Shown: positions 41,910-50,189 of the stretch, one piece after another
Numbering within the stretch: position 1 is the first letter of the stretch
Layout of the letters: each line of letters opens with the position of its first letter
From: an uncultured Lachnoclostridium sp.
GTDB taxonomy: Bacteria > Bacillota > Clostridia > Lachnospirales > Lachnospiraceae
Direction: 5' to 3'
DNA: 64,000 bases
Assembly (NCBI GenBank): GCA_948330435.1
Contig: CAOJBY010000016.1
Location: 1-64,000, forward strand
The notes under the pieces: generated by a model
What the model was told of the DNA's origin: nothing
The model's database searches: none
What the model saw: only the letters and a program-made list of their open reading frames with translations
Translations under genes and position numbers: made by a program

Positions 41910-44102
41910 CTATAAAAACAATCCGCCTACTACATTTACCAGAAGTGCTACTACATAAGCTGTGACCATCTGTACAGCTACGGCCTTGCCGGTCTCTTTC
42001 CATGTCTTCAGTTCCCGCTTCATGGCACCTACGGCTGCAAAACAGGGCATACACAGCAGGTTAAATACCATATAAGCATAGGCTGCTGCTTTTGTCTTAA
42101 TGTCATCTTTCATATGAGGCAGGGCATTTTCATCACCGCCCTCAAAAAGAACACCCTCAGAGTAAATGTCTCCTGCGGCTTCCGCATCGTACTCACCGTC
42201 TTCAAAGCCAAGCTCTTCCAGCTCCTCCGAACTATACTGGGCGAAATATTCCTCCAGATATTCATCCGTCACGTCCTCGTCATAGAGCTGGGCAAAGGTT
42301 ACAACTACATTTTCCTTGGCAATCCAGCCGGTTACCACACCCACCGCCGGACGCCACTCGCCAAATCCCAGAGGCTTGAAAATGGGAGCAATCACATTTC
42401 CGATGGATGCCATAAAGCTGTCGTTCATCTCGCACATAACACTTCCGTCTTCACTCTCGGCCGCATTAGTTCCATTGAAAGAATCGAAATTGAAGCCGGA
42501 CAGGAACCATATAAGAATGGTGGATACGAAAATAACGGTTCCGGCCTTTACCGCAAAGCCCTTTACCTTTTCCCATCCATGGATAAGGATGCTCTTAAGG
42601 GTCGGAATACGATACTGAGGCAACTCCATAATAAAGTTGGAGGCTCCATCCTTGTATACAAATTTATTTAACAGCAATGATACAATTATCGCTACTACGA
42701 TACTGAATATATATAAGGAATAGGTTACTAATGTCTGGTTGCTGTCTACAAACAGAGTGGATACAAACAGGGCAAAAATGGGAAGCTTTGCACCGCAGGG
42801 CATAAAGCCTGCCAAAATGGTAGTTATCTTTCTATCCTTCTCGGATTCCAGTGTACGGGTTGCCATAACAGCCGGAACGCTGCAGCCGAAGCCCTGAAGC
42901 AGCGGGATAAAGGAACGTCCGGACAGTCCGAAGCGGCGGAAGATTCGATCCAGTACAAATGCAATTCTTGCCATGTAACCGCAGTCCTCCAGGAAAGAAA
43001 TCAGGATGTACAGCACCAATACCAGGGGAATAAAACCAAGGATTGCCCCAAGTCCTTCCATAATACCGTCAACTACCAAAGAGTATACCCAGGGGGAGGC
43101 TCCTCCTACAAGACCGGCTACCAGATCGGTAAGCCACCCCCAGATGGATTCTACGATACCAGCCAGCCAGATTCCCGGGCTGTTGATTCCGAGAAACAGG
43201 AAGTTCTCACTGTTGGTGCAGGCAAACAGCAGATACATGACGACCGCAAAGATGGGTAAGGCCAGTATTCGGTTGGTGAGAATCTTATCCAGCTTGTCAG
43301 ATTTTGTCTCCACATGGCCCGTGGTTCCTTTCTTTACCGCATCCTTTACGACCTTTGCTATGTACTGATAACGCTGATCCGCCACGGCTGCTTCCAGATC
43401 CGCTCCCGATCCGTAGGCCTTTTCCGCAACCTCACCTACCCGTTTCTTCAGTTCCTCTGTTACCTGTCCTGCAATATTTTCATCATTTTCCAAAAGCTTG
43501 ATGGCTTTCCACTGACTGTCAGTCTCACCTGCATCATCCAAAAGCTTCTTTGCATCATCTATGGTTCCCTGAAGCTTTTCATCGAAAACAGGCAACTTTT
43601 TGGGTGTTTTCTTTCCTTTTGCCACTTCTACGGCTTCAGCCATCAGTTCCAGAATCCCTTTACCATTACGGGCTACGATAGGAACTACCGGCACACCGAA
43701 AATCTCCGAAAGCTTCTCTGCCCCTATCTTGTCGCCTCTGGCTTCTACCTCATCCATCATGTTCAGGGCAATGACAGTAGGAACCCCTGTTTCCAGGATC
43801 TGCAGGGTCAGGTACAAGTTACGCTCAATGCTGGTTCCATCTACAATATCAATGACCGCATCAGGTTTTTCCTTTACGATGTAATCTCGTGCAATGATTT
43901 CCTCTGCGGAATAGGGGGACAGGGAGTAGGTTCCCGGAAGATCCATGATGTTAATCCCTTTGTCCTTTTTGTAGGTTCCCTCTTTCTTGTCTACGGTTAC
44001 TCCCGGCCAGTTTCCTACCCGCTGCCTGGAACCGGTCAGGTCGTTGAATAAGGTTGTTTTGCCGCAGTTCGGATTGCCTGCAAGCGCAATGGTGTATGAC
44101 AT
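41910..44102 (-). CDS. feoB: Ferrous iron transport protein B
   Basis: The 730-residue transporter has an N-terminal GTPase domain (G1 GNPNCGKTTLFN, G3 DLPGTYSL, G4 NMMDE), a helical regulatory domain (residues about 175-265) and a membrane part with two Gate regions. The latter includes SFLEDCGYMARIAFVLDR, QGFGCSVPAVMATRTLE and the late LLCMPCFAAVGAM. It imports Fe2+. An unusual acidic extracellular loop (EEYFAQYSSEELEELGFEDGE) lies near residue 640. The start has a GGAGGAG site. The 126-base gap to feoA contains two TTAG-N6-CTAA-like sites, so feoB may have its own control. Confidence 0.97.
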   Translation of the reverse strand: MSYTIALAGNPNCGKTTLFNDLTGSRQRVGNWPGVTVDKKEGTYKKDKGINIMDLPGTYSLSPYSAEEIIARDYIVKEKPDAVIDIVDGTSIERNLYLTLQILETGVPTVIALNMMDEVEARGDKIGAEKLSEIFGVPVVPIVARNGKGILELMAEAVEVAKGKKTPKKLPVFDEKLQGTIDDAKKLLDDAGETDSQWKAIKLLENDENIAGQVTEELKKRVGEVAEKAYGSGADLEAAVADQRYQYIAKVVKDAVKKGTTGHVETKSDKLDKILTNRILALPIFAVVMYLLFACTNSENFLFLGINSPGIWLAGIVESIWGWLTDLVAGLVGGASPWVYSLVVDGIMEGLGAILGFIPLVLVLYILISFLEDCGYMARIAFVLDRIFRRFGLSGRSFIPLLQGFGCSVPAVMATRTLESEKDRKITTILAGFMPCGAKLPIFALFVSTLFVDSNQTLVTYSLYIFSIVVAIIVSLLLNKFVYKDGASNFIMELPQYRIPTLKSILIHGWEKVKGFAVKAGTVIFVSTILIWFLSGFNFDSFNGTNAAESEDGSVMCEMNDSFMASIGNVIAPIFKPLGFGEWRPAVGVVTGWIAKENVVVTFAQLYDEDVTDEYLEEYFAQYSSEELEELGFEDGEYDAEAAGDIYSEGVLFEGGDENALPHMKDDIKTKAAAYAYMVFNLLCMPCFAAVGAMKRELKTWKETGKAVAVQMVTAYVVALLVNVVGGLFL

Positions 44103-44141
44103 TTCTTACTCCTCCACTCGTTTCTGTTGTCGGCAGTTTTT

Positions 44142-44157
44142 GTTAGGATCTGCTAAC
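44142..44157. promoter_or_regulatory. TTAG-N6-CTAA site before feoB
   Basis: GTTAG-GATCTG-CTAAC is a perfect 5-6-5 palindrome about 40 bases upstream of the feoB start. The same architecture occurs at 45086 and 45117 and, with one mismatch, at 44173. Confidence 0.6.
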
Positions 44158-44172
44158 CATTTTTCTTATTTT

Positions 44173-44198
44173 AAGGAGTTACAATCAGCTAACTCCTT
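44173..44198. promoter_or_regulatory. Hairpin/operator in the feoA-feoB gap
   Basis: AAGGAGTTA and TAACTCCTT are perfect 9-bp arms around an 8-base centre. The inner part GTTAC-AATCAG-CTAAC fits TTAG-N6-CTAA with one mismatch. On the minus strand a TTGACA lies directly before it, suggesting a promoter covered by a repressor. No U-run follows, so it is not a standard terminator. Confidence 0.55.
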
Positions 44199-44228
44199 GT
44201 CAAAAAAAAGATTCAATTTGCCCGGGCT

Positions 44229-44450
44229 TTAAGCCTGAACTTCGATTCGTGCGGCTTCTTCTTTTCTTAAGCTTAACTCATAGCCACGCACGTTGATCTC
44301 CACCGGATCTCCCAAGGGGGCAACCTTGATGACTTTTACGTCTACGCCCGGAGTGATTCCCATGTCCATGATTCTCCTTTTTAAAGGACCACTCTCACCG
44401 ATGGACACTACCTTTCCGGACTGTCCCGGCTTCATTTCTTTCAATGTCAT
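44229..44450 (-). CDS. feoA: FeoA-domain protein (73 aa)
   Basis: This SH3-like FeoA protein starts MTLKEMKPGQSGKVVSIGES and contains MDMGITPGVDVKVIKVAPLGDPVEI, the conserved FeoA core, ending in ELSLRKEEAARIEV. FeoA binds FeoB at the membrane and is needed for Fe2+ uptake. Length is typical. It lies 24 bases after a second FeoA gene and has a GGAG site. Confidence 0.93.
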   Translation of the reverse strand: MTLKEMKPGQSGKVVSIGESGPLKRRIMDMGITPGVDVKVIKVAPLGDPVEINVRGYELSLRKEEAARIEVQA

Positions 44451-44474
44451 GTTTTCTCCTCACTTTCTATTGAC

Positions 44475-44687
44475 TTAAACAACCATAATCCGGGACGCAA
44501 GTCCCCTGTTCAGAGCAATCCTTACACCTTTGACTAAGAGAATCATGCCGCTTGGGTTTTCTCCAATCACCTGAACTCTCTCGCCTTTTACGAAGCCCAG
44601 ATCCTGAAGATGTCGTTTTACTTCTTCTTTTCCATGAAATTCTTTAATTTCTCTTGTTTCTCCAACTTCCATCATAGCCAGTGCCAT
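44475..44687 (-). CDS. feoA: FeoA-domain protein, second copy (70 aa)
   Basis: It begins MALAMMEVGETREIKEFHGK and carries HLQDLGFVKGERVQVIGEN and ASRIMVV, again the FeoA core. Two FeoA proteins with one FeoB is a common arrangement in Clostridia. ATG 44687 follows AAAGGAG; the longer start at 44723 lacks a ribosome site. The promoter and a Fur-type box lie immediately upstream, so this is the first gene of the feoA-feoA-feoB unit. Confidence 0.92.
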   Translation of the reverse strand: MALAMMEVGETREIKEFHGKEEVKRHLQDLGFVKGERVQVIGENPSGMILLVKGVRIALNRGLASRIMVV

Positions 44688-44734
44688 TTGAATTACTCCT
44701 TTCCAATTGAGAATAGCTATCATTTTCTTTATGT

Positions 44735-44762
44735 ATTATACCACTCTGCATAGGTTTGTCAA
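44735..44762 (-). promoter_or_regulatory. Promoter of the feoAAB operon
   Basis: TTGACA (plus 44757-44762) and TATAAT (plus 44735-44740) with 16 bases between them point at the second feoA. The Fur-type box at 44772-44786 is ten bases upstream of the -35. Confidence 0.85.
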
Positions 44763-44771
44763 TACTTTTAT

Positions 44772-44786
44772 TGATAATAATTATCA
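44772..44786. promoter_or_regulatory. Fur-type box
   Basis: TGATAATAATTATCA is a perfect 7-1-7 palindrome, the classical minimal Fur site, located between the DUF2325 stop and the feo promoter. A Fur-family repressor would block feo when iron is plentiful. Confidence 0.8.
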
Positions 44787-45065
44787 TTAACAATAGCTTC
44801 CAAGAATCTCTTCCAGGGCCGCTTTACTGCTTGTATGACATCTCACTACTTCAATGTTGTTTCGTTTTGCCTCCTCCATAGCACATTTTACCATCTTATG
44901 GGAAACCGTATTGGTGAACAGTACGAAAAGATCCGGTTTGCCAACCTGTTTCTTTAGGTCTCCTGTCATTTGGGTAAACACCTTCGCCTTACAGCGATAG
45001 GCTTTACAGATATTCTGATATTGTCGAACCATTCGATCATGTCCTCCGATTATTACAACACTCAT
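44787..45065 (-). CDS. DUF2325 protein
   Basis: The 92-residue protein begins MSVVIIGGHDRMVRQYQNIC and ends with AALEEILGSYC. The glycine-rich GGHDRM turn, then VLFTNTVSHKMV and RCHTSSKAALE, are typical of DUF2325, a Rossmann-like family often beside iron or oxygen-stress genes. ATG 45065 has AGGAGG eight bases upstream; GTG at 45074 would overlap that site. Two TTAG-N6-CTAA sites lie between its promoter and its start, so it is probably metal regulated. Confidence 0.85.
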   Translation of the reverse strand: MSVVIIGGHDRMVRQYQNICKAYRCKAKVFTQMTGDLKKQVGKPDLFVLFTNTVSHKMVKCAMEEAKRNNIEVVRCHTSSKAALEEILGSYC

Positions 45066-45085
45066 GGTCTGCACCTCCTTTTCAA

Positions 45086-45136
45086 TTAGTAAAAACTAAC
45101 TATTACTTCTGTAAATAGGTTAGTTTTCGCTAACCT
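45086..45136. promoter_or_regulatory. Two TTAG-N6-CTAA sites in the DUF2325 leader
   Basis: TTAG-TAAAAA-CTAA (45086-45099) and AGGTTAG-TTTTCG-CTAACCT (45117-45136, perfect 7-6-7 palindrome) lie just downstream of the promoter at 45145-45173. A repressor bound here would stop early transcription. The half-site resembles DtxR-type boxes, but the spacing is longer. Confidence 0.65.
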
Positions 45137-45144
45137 TTATCCAA

Positions 45145-45173
45145 AGCATACCACAATTTCCATTCTTATGCAA
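45145..45173 (-). promoter_or_regulatory. Promoter of the DUF2325 gene
   Basis: TTGCAT (plus 45168-45173) and TATGCT (plus 45145-45150) with a 17-base spacer. The first TTAG-N6-CTAA site begins about nine bases after the -10. Confidence 0.7.
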
Positions 45174-45202
45174 GTATTTTTTGTTCTACACAGAATACTA
45201 TT

Positions 45203-45568
45203 CTACAAAATATTGCGTAAAATTCCAAAAAGAATCAAAGCAATTAAAAACACCAGCATCCCAGAAGATTCCCATTTTTTCCAAATCGTTTTTCTGGAAC
45301 ACAAATAATTCCCAAGACATTTTATCAAAATCCATCCCAGAAAGGGGCCAAAGCAAAAGATCACCGGATGACTGTGAAAGGCTCCCCGAAAATCTCCCCT
45401 CCCCATTGCCATCAGCATATGGGTGATGCCGCACCCTGGACAACGCAGGCGAAAAACACACCGAAACAGACAGGGAATGCCCGCTCCGGTGTGTCTAACA
45501 AATTCATAGTATCCAGCAAAAAGCAAAGCTGCCAGTCCCACTTTTCCCAGCCGTCTACGATCTATCAT
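45203..45568 (-). CDS. DUF2752 membrane protein
   Basis: The 121-residue protein has three hydrophobic segments and the DUF2752 hallmark CPGCGITHMLMAMGRGD after the first helix, followed by HPVIFCFGPFLGWILIKC. The cysteines in RLRCPGCG may bind a metal or form a disulfide. Function is unknown. It begins one base after the DUF4234 gene, and such pairs occur together in Lachnospiraceae. Confidence 0.85.
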   Translation of the reverse strand: MIDRRRLGKVGLAALLFAGYYEFVRHTGAGIPCLFRCVFRLRCPGCGITHMLMAMGRGDFRGAFHSHPVIFCFGPFLGWILIKCLGNYLCSRKTIWKKWESSGMLVFLIALILFGILRNIL

Positions 45569-45569
45569 C

Positions 45570-45914
45570 TTAGTCTGCCAGCTTGTTCAGTTCATTCTGA
45601 ATCAATGCATAGGCAATAACTCCGCCAAATATATAAAGTATCAGATAAAGAACACCTCCGTTGGAAGCAGGAAGCCCTCTGTTCATCTTTGCCTTATCCA
45701 GCAGTTCACCCCGCTTATATGCCCAGTATAAACCATAAATTCCGCAGGTAACAATAGTAAGTACAAGGGCTAACACACCGGATGTTCCTTCCTCATTTGC
45801 CACCGCATTGGTATCATCTGTCATACATACAAACCAATAAAGGCTGTAAATTCCGCAGGTAATCATTGAAAAAATAATGCAAAGGGCAATATTTCTCTCC
45901 TGCACTGTCCTCAT
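45570..45914 (-). CDS. DUF4234 membrane protein
   Basis: The 114-residue product repeats the unit (I/V)TCGIYxLYW twice (MITCGIYSLYWFVCMTDD and IVTCGIYGLYWAYKRGE), the DUF4234 pattern, and has a third helix near the C-terminus. ATG 45914 sits seven bases after GGAGG; an upstream ATG (45920) is too close to that site. Likely co-transcribed with the DUF2752 gene. Function unknown. Confidence 0.85.
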   Translation of the reverse strand: MRTVQERNIALCIIFSMITCGIYSLYWFVCMTDDTNAVANEEGTSGVLALVLTIVTCGIYGLYWAYKRGELLDKAKMNRGLPASNGGVLYLILYIFGGVIAYALIQNELNKLAD

Positions 45915-46040
45915 AACCATTCCTCCTTCGTATTTCAAACTGTAAAATTTTCTGGCTAATTAAATATACTACTTTTTCCGAAGAAGTTCAATACTAATTA
46001 TATAATTAATATGAGTATTTACTGCAAAATAAACTTTTCC

Positions 46041-46709
46041 CTATATTCTCACATCCACCATCCCAGACCCATGTTCAACAGACTCCCTTGTAATACCATC
46101 CAGTGCTCCGGCCGGAATGGGGTGTCCAATCTCCCAACTTGGATCCGCTTTTCTTGCCGCATCCAAAAACGCCTGCCGGTAGGAACGCTCGTACTGCTGC
46201 ATGGTATACCCTGCCGCCAGGCGATCCTTTTTCGTTACCTTTCGGTACATATTTGTGTATACATCCGATCTCCTTGTGGTATCGCCATTGAGCACGCCGT
46301 TTTCTCTTAAAAATTCCCGTTTGGTCTGCTCAAACATCTCCTCTTTGCTGCTTTCCGGAATGGGAATGATACGCTTCCGGCTGCCTGCATTTTCCTCCGT
46401 CAGAAGAAGTCCGGAAAGTCCGGTGGTTGGATCAATGTAATCCCCGTCCTGATCGTAGCTTTTCATGGAATTCTTGATGCATTGAATGTTTGTATACATG
46501 GCACCGTTTCCCTTGCTGGCACTCATCATCTCTTTCATGACCGCTTTGAACTGCTTGCTGTTGGTGTCAATTCCCGCTGCCCTTAACTGAGCCTGTACGG
46601 AGCCGCTGTTGATCTGAGACAGCTGAAAGCTGCCGGTAAAATTTGTGCTCCTCTTTGACGTTCCAAGCATATTCTGAAACAAATAGCTGTAATCTATAAT
46701 TCTTGGCAT
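46041..46709 (-). CDS. Hypothetical protein (222 aa)
   Basis: The protein starts MPRIIDYSYLFQNMLGTSKR and is hydrophilic, without signal or membrane helix. The segment MKSYDQDGDYIDPTTG looks like a calcium-type acidic loop, and its middle resembles proteins annotated DUF3879 in Lachnospiraceae; this assignment is from memory and uncertain. The ATG has an AAAGGGGGA site. It stands alone between the DUF4234 gene and the ABC module. The 228-base gap beyond it holds a stray frame but no supported gene. Confidence 0.7.
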   Translation of the reverse strand: MPRIIDYSYLFQNMLGTSKRSTNFTGSFQLSQINSGSVQAQLRAAGIDTNSKQFKAVMKEMMSASKGNGAMYTNIQCIKNSMKSYDQDGDYIDPTTGLSGLLLTEENAGSRKRIIPIPESSKEEMFEQTKREFLRENGVLNGDTTRRSDVYTNMYRKVTKKDRLAAGYTMQQYERSYRQAFLDAARKADPSWEIGHPIPAGALDGITRESVEHGSGMVDVRI

Positions 46710-46937
46710 GTAAAATCCCCCTTTTCCTTTTTCCCTGGCAAAAATAAATAAAATTCTCTATAATTATATATCGGCAGGCAAAATCGGCTTCATAAGAATC
46801 TCATCTACAGATCCCAAAGACTTAGCTGTGTTGAAAAGTCCTTTTCCTCAAAGGTACTCAGATGCTCAAATATCCGTTCATTATTATGGACTAATCCTGG
46901 AAACAGGCGGTCCAACTGCCTGTAAAATATCCTGTGT

Positions 46938-49313
46938 TCAGTCCACCGCCTTAATCCTCTCCACAAGAGAGAATCTTTTGGAATAGCGAACGGCACAGCC
47001 GGAAAATACCCCCTGAACCAGAAGCAGTGCAGCTGCAAACAACAGTACCTCAATAAACGGAAAGTGATAGGTAATCTTTCCAAACATGCCGACGCTATCA
47101 AAAATGCTGCACACAATCAGGCTGCATGCCGTCCCAATGGTCAGTGTCACAAGCAAGGTGATTCCAATATAATACAGGCATTCAAAAGACAGCATTTTGG
47201 ACATCTGCCGGTCGCTCATCCCCACCGACTGAAAGATACCAAACTCCTGCTGGCGGGATAAAAGGTTGGTAATCAGCGTATTGATCAGATTGATCAGGGA
47301 AAACACAAAGACAAAAATCAGGATGCCGTAATCCCTTGTCAGTTCCTGCCGTAAGCTGTCCTTTAGTCCGTCGATCAGATCCTCCACACCGGAAACATCA
47401 ACCCTTTCATCCGATACGGCACGAAATACCGCCTGCCTAAGCTGTTGGCTGTCCTCCTCCGTATGAATATTCAGATAGCCGGTAAAATCGGTGATCTCAG
47501 GGTAAAGGAATGACAGTTCTTCCTCCGGCAGAATAAAGAAGTGGGCCGTATTGCCAATGGGCACATCCTCTACAATCCCCATCACCGTATAAGTCTTTGT
47601 CCGCCCATTGTAGCAGGAAAGGGTAATCTGATCGCCAATCTTATAGCTGGTTTTATACACCATCTCCAAGGTATCCCCCGCAGGGCAGATCAGAATGCCG
47701 TCCTCCTCCGCAAGCTGCCCATAATCCGCAGTTCCGTCCACTACCGCATCCCCTGTATACATGTCTGACATCTGCTCCTCTGAAATTCCCCTGACAATAA
47801 AAGGTTCCTCTTCCCAGATTGCCGGAATCTCAACACAGGCCAGACTGTAAGCCGTGACAAAATCCACACCAGAAATTGCGGCAAGCTTCTCCTTAAGCTC
47901 TGTGCCAAGAGGATTCTCTTCCTGTATCTTTATAAACTCCTGCCCCGCATAATCCTCATATTGCAGAAGATACTGGCTTCTGTCTCCAAACTGGGACTGG
48001 GCCATTTCTTTTACATCCACCGAGTTTGCATATGCAGAAATACAAAGAAGCAGAATTCCCGTCACGCTCAAAGAGAGGGCTGTTACAACCGTCTTTTTGC
48101 GGTTGCGGGAGAAGTTCATCAGAGCAAGGCGGGACATGGTAAGGGGACGGTGACGCCCTCCGGATACTCTCCGGCTCTGATGTTCCGCAGAGACTGTGGC
48201 TCTGACCGCTTCAATTGCAGACACTTTTCCCGCCAGTTCAAGGGGTTTCCTGGTGGCAATCAGAACAGCTCCATAGGTCAGGACGGAAATAACAATCCCA
48301 TACCGGATGTTGTCAGACCAGGCCCAGTAACCGGGCATGAGTATCCCTGCCACGGCTGCCGCAGCAATCAGCCCAACAGGGATGGCTATGGCAGTCAAAA
48401 AACGCCGTTCTCTCTTTACAATCCGCTTTAACTGTCCAGGCGTAGTTCCAAGGACCTTTAAGCGGCCATATTCCCGCAGCTTTCCCATGACAGAGATATA
48501 AAATATGTTATAAATTACAATCGCACAGATGATTGCAATCAGGACCGCCAGGGCATAGATCTCCATCCCGTTTCCAAGATAAATCTCAGACATATCAAAA
48601 TAGTTGGAACTGTAAAATGTCCTGTCTTCCGGAATGTTCATTTCTTCAAAAAACGCCTGAATATCCCCTTTCAATTGTTCCGTATCTGTCACCTGGCTCC
48701 CGGCAAATCGAAACCGCAGCTCATACAAGGCCTGATCGCCCTCCGTGCACGCCGCCGCTTCCGCTATCCAGACGGTAAATATCCGGCTGTTGTTCTCATT
48801 TTCCAAAATGCCGGTTACGGTATAGGCGGTTTCACCGCTGCCCAGATCAAGGGCGATTGTCTGGCCTGTGTCAGTGGGGAATCCGAAATATTCCAAAAAA
48901 GACCGTTCCACACAGATCTCATTTTCTGCCTGGGGATAGGCACCGGTGATGTCACCGTAGTCCATCAGTTCCATCATCCCCGAGTCAACAAAGCTGATGT
49001 TTAAGACACTGTCCTGAAAACGGGCAGTACCTCTGTCTATGGTACAGCCCCATTTTTCAAATCTTCCGGCATCTGCAAGTTCTTCCATCTCTTCACGGGA
49101 AATATCTGTGCAGCCTGCCTGATAATGCCCCTGTATTTGCTCCAGGGTCTCTAACCTCTGTCCGGAGTAGAGAAAGCAAAGGGTACCTATGAGACAGACT
49201 GCCAGGGCAATCGTGAAAATCACGAACACACTCCGCCGCCTGTCAGCTTTCAGACTCCTGACTGCCAGTTTCTTTATAATGGCATCGGTGTCATTTTCAA
49301 ACGGCCACGTCAT
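46938..49313 (-). CDS. FtsX/MacB-type ABC transporter permease (791 aa)
   Basis: This two-FtsX-domain permease is a distant paralogue of that at 23294. The first helix VFVIFTIALAVCLIGTLCFL precedes an outside domain; then IFYISVMGKLREYGRLKVLGTTPGQL is the first coupling segment. A second helix VVTALSLSVTGILLLCISAYA precedes another outside domain, and LLSRQQEFGIFQSVGMSDRQM is the second coupling segment. It should export peptides or lipids, or remove antimicrobial peptides, using the adjacent ATPase. It overlaps the ATPase stop by four bases. It is the last gene of the RR-HK-ATPase-permease module. Confidence 0.92.
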   Translation of the reverse strand: MTWPFENDTDAIIKKLAVRSLKADRRRSVFVIFTIALAVCLIGTLCFLYSGQRLETLEQIQGHYQAGCTDISREEMEELADAGRFEKWGCTIDRGTARFQDSVLNISFVDSGMMELMDYGDITGAYPQAENEICVERSFLEYFGFPTDTGQTIALDLGSGETAYTVTGILENENNSRIFTVWIAEAAACTEGDQALYELRFRFAGSQVTDTEQLKGDIQAFFEEMNIPEDRTFYSSNYFDMSEIYLGNGMEIYALAVLIAIICAIVIYNIFYISVMGKLREYGRLKVLGTTPGQLKRIVKRERRFLTAIAIPVGLIAAAAVAGILMPGYWAWSDNIRYGIVISVLTYGAVLIATRKPLELAGKVSAIEAVRATVSAEHQSRRVSGGRHRPLTMSRLALMNFSRNRKKTVVTALSLSVTGILLLCISAYANSVDVKEMAQSQFGDRSQYLLQYEDYAGQEFIKIQEENPLGTELKEKLAAISGVDFVTAYSLACVEIPAIWEEEPFIVRGISEEQMSDMYTGDAVVDGTADYGQLAEEDGILICPAGDTLEMVYKTSYKIGDQITLSCYNGRTKTYTVMGIVEDVPIGNTAHFFILPEEELSFLYPEITDFTGYLNIHTEEDSQQLRQAVFRAVSDERVDVSGVEDLIDGLKDSLRQELTRDYGILIFVFVFSLINLINTLITNLLSRQQEFGIFQSVGMSDRQMSKMLSFECLYYIGITLLVTLTIGTACSLIVCSIFDSVGMFGKITYHFPFIEVLLFAAALLLVQGVFSGCAVRYSKRFSLVERIKAVD

Positions 49314-49984
49314 AATGCTCCTCCCTGAATTCTGCCGTCCTCGATCCGCACAATGCGATCCGCAAGCTGGGCAATATCGTTGTTATGAGTAATCATGACG
49401 ATGGTCTGATGAAACTCCGTACTGGTACGCCGAAGCAAACCCAGAACATCCCCGCTGGTCCTGCTGTCCAGATTGCCGGTAGGTTCGTCCGCCAGAACAA
49501 TGGCCGGTTTGGTAATCAGTGCCCGGGCAATGGCCACACGCTGCTGCTGTCCGCCGGAGAGATTGCCTGACATATTTTGCAGTTTGCCTTCCAGGGCCAA
49601 AAGATGCACCACCTCATTAAGGAACTTCTCATCCACACGGTCGCCGTCCAATTCCACAGGCAGAACAATATTTTCGTAGACATTGAGAATGGGAACCAGG
49701 TTATAATTCTGGAAGATAAAGCCGATGTTGCGGCGGCGGAATATGGTCAGTTCCTCATCATTCTTTTTTGCCAGCTCCTCTCCACGGACAATGACATGGC
49801 CAAAGGTGGGCGTATCCAGTCCGCCCATCATATTTAGAAGCGTGGACTTACCGCTGCCGGAGGTTCCCACCACAGCCACGAATTCTCCCTGCTCCACAGA
49901 GAAGCTGACACCGTCCAGGGCACGGGTGATGTTGGGTTCCGTGCCGTAATATTTTTTGAGATCAATGGTTTCCAATACTTTCAT
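49310..49984 (-). CDS. ABC transporter ATP-binding protein (MacB/Bce type)
   Basis: The 224-residue ATPase has Walker A GTSGSGKST, Q-loop FIFQNYNLVPILNV, signature LSGGQQQRVAIARAL, Walker B VLADEPTGNLDS and H-loop VMITHNND. It is clearly a paralogue of the ATPase at 25902. The start follows AAAGGAG. A hairpin lies in its leader and an inverted repeat upstream, so it seems to have a separate regulated promoter from the two-component genes. Confidence 0.95.
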   Translation of the reverse strand: MKVLETIDLKKYYGTEPNITRALDGVSFSVEQGEFVAVVGTSGSGKSTLLNMMGGLDTPTFGHVIVRGEELAKKNDEELTIFRRRNIGFIFQNYNLVPILNVYENIVLPVELDGDRVDEKFLNEVVHLLALEGKLQNMSGNLSGGQQQRVAIARALITKPAIVLADEPTGNLDSRTSGDVLGLLRRTSTEFHQTIVMITHNNDIAQLADRIVRIEDGRIQGGAL

Positions 49985-50008
49985 CGCCGGATACTCCTTT
50001 CTGTGAGG

Positions 50009-50043
50009 GTGTCGGAAAAGTCTTCTGTCTTATTTTCCGACAC
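50009..50043. other. Leader hairpin of the second ABC module
   Basis: Perfect 11-bp arms GTGTCGGAAAA and TTTTCCGACAC enclose a 13-base loop about 25 bases before the ATPase ribosome site. On the minus strand CCCTCACAG follows, not a U-run, so it is more likely a stability or operator element than a terminator. Confidence 0.65.
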
Positions 50044-50116
50044 TTTCATCATTATTGTAACGCTCAAATGTCACAGAAATATCCGGAATTCCGAAAAATT
50101 GATTTAAAAATCCCGG

Positions 50117-50144
50117 GGAAATGTTACAAATCCGGGACATTTCC
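50117..50144. promoter_or_regulatory. Inverted repeat upstream of the second ABC module
   Basis: GGAAATGT and ACATTTCC are perfect 8-base arms with a 12-base centre, 130-160 bases before the ATPase start. The half-site GTAACATTT recurs in similar form (GTGACATTT) nearer the gene. It is a likely binding site for the module's response regulator. Confidence 0.5.
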
Positions 50145-50189
50145 AAAAAATGGATGTAAGAAAGCCCTGTAAGATTCCTCCGCCGCACC

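Noticed and set aside
46805..46937. Minus-strand frame after the second ABC permease ending EEKDFSTQLSLWDL
   Set aside because: The tail looks somewhat protein-like and might be the remnant of a lost gene, but it has no start of its own, overlaps the permease in another frame, and matches no family I can name.
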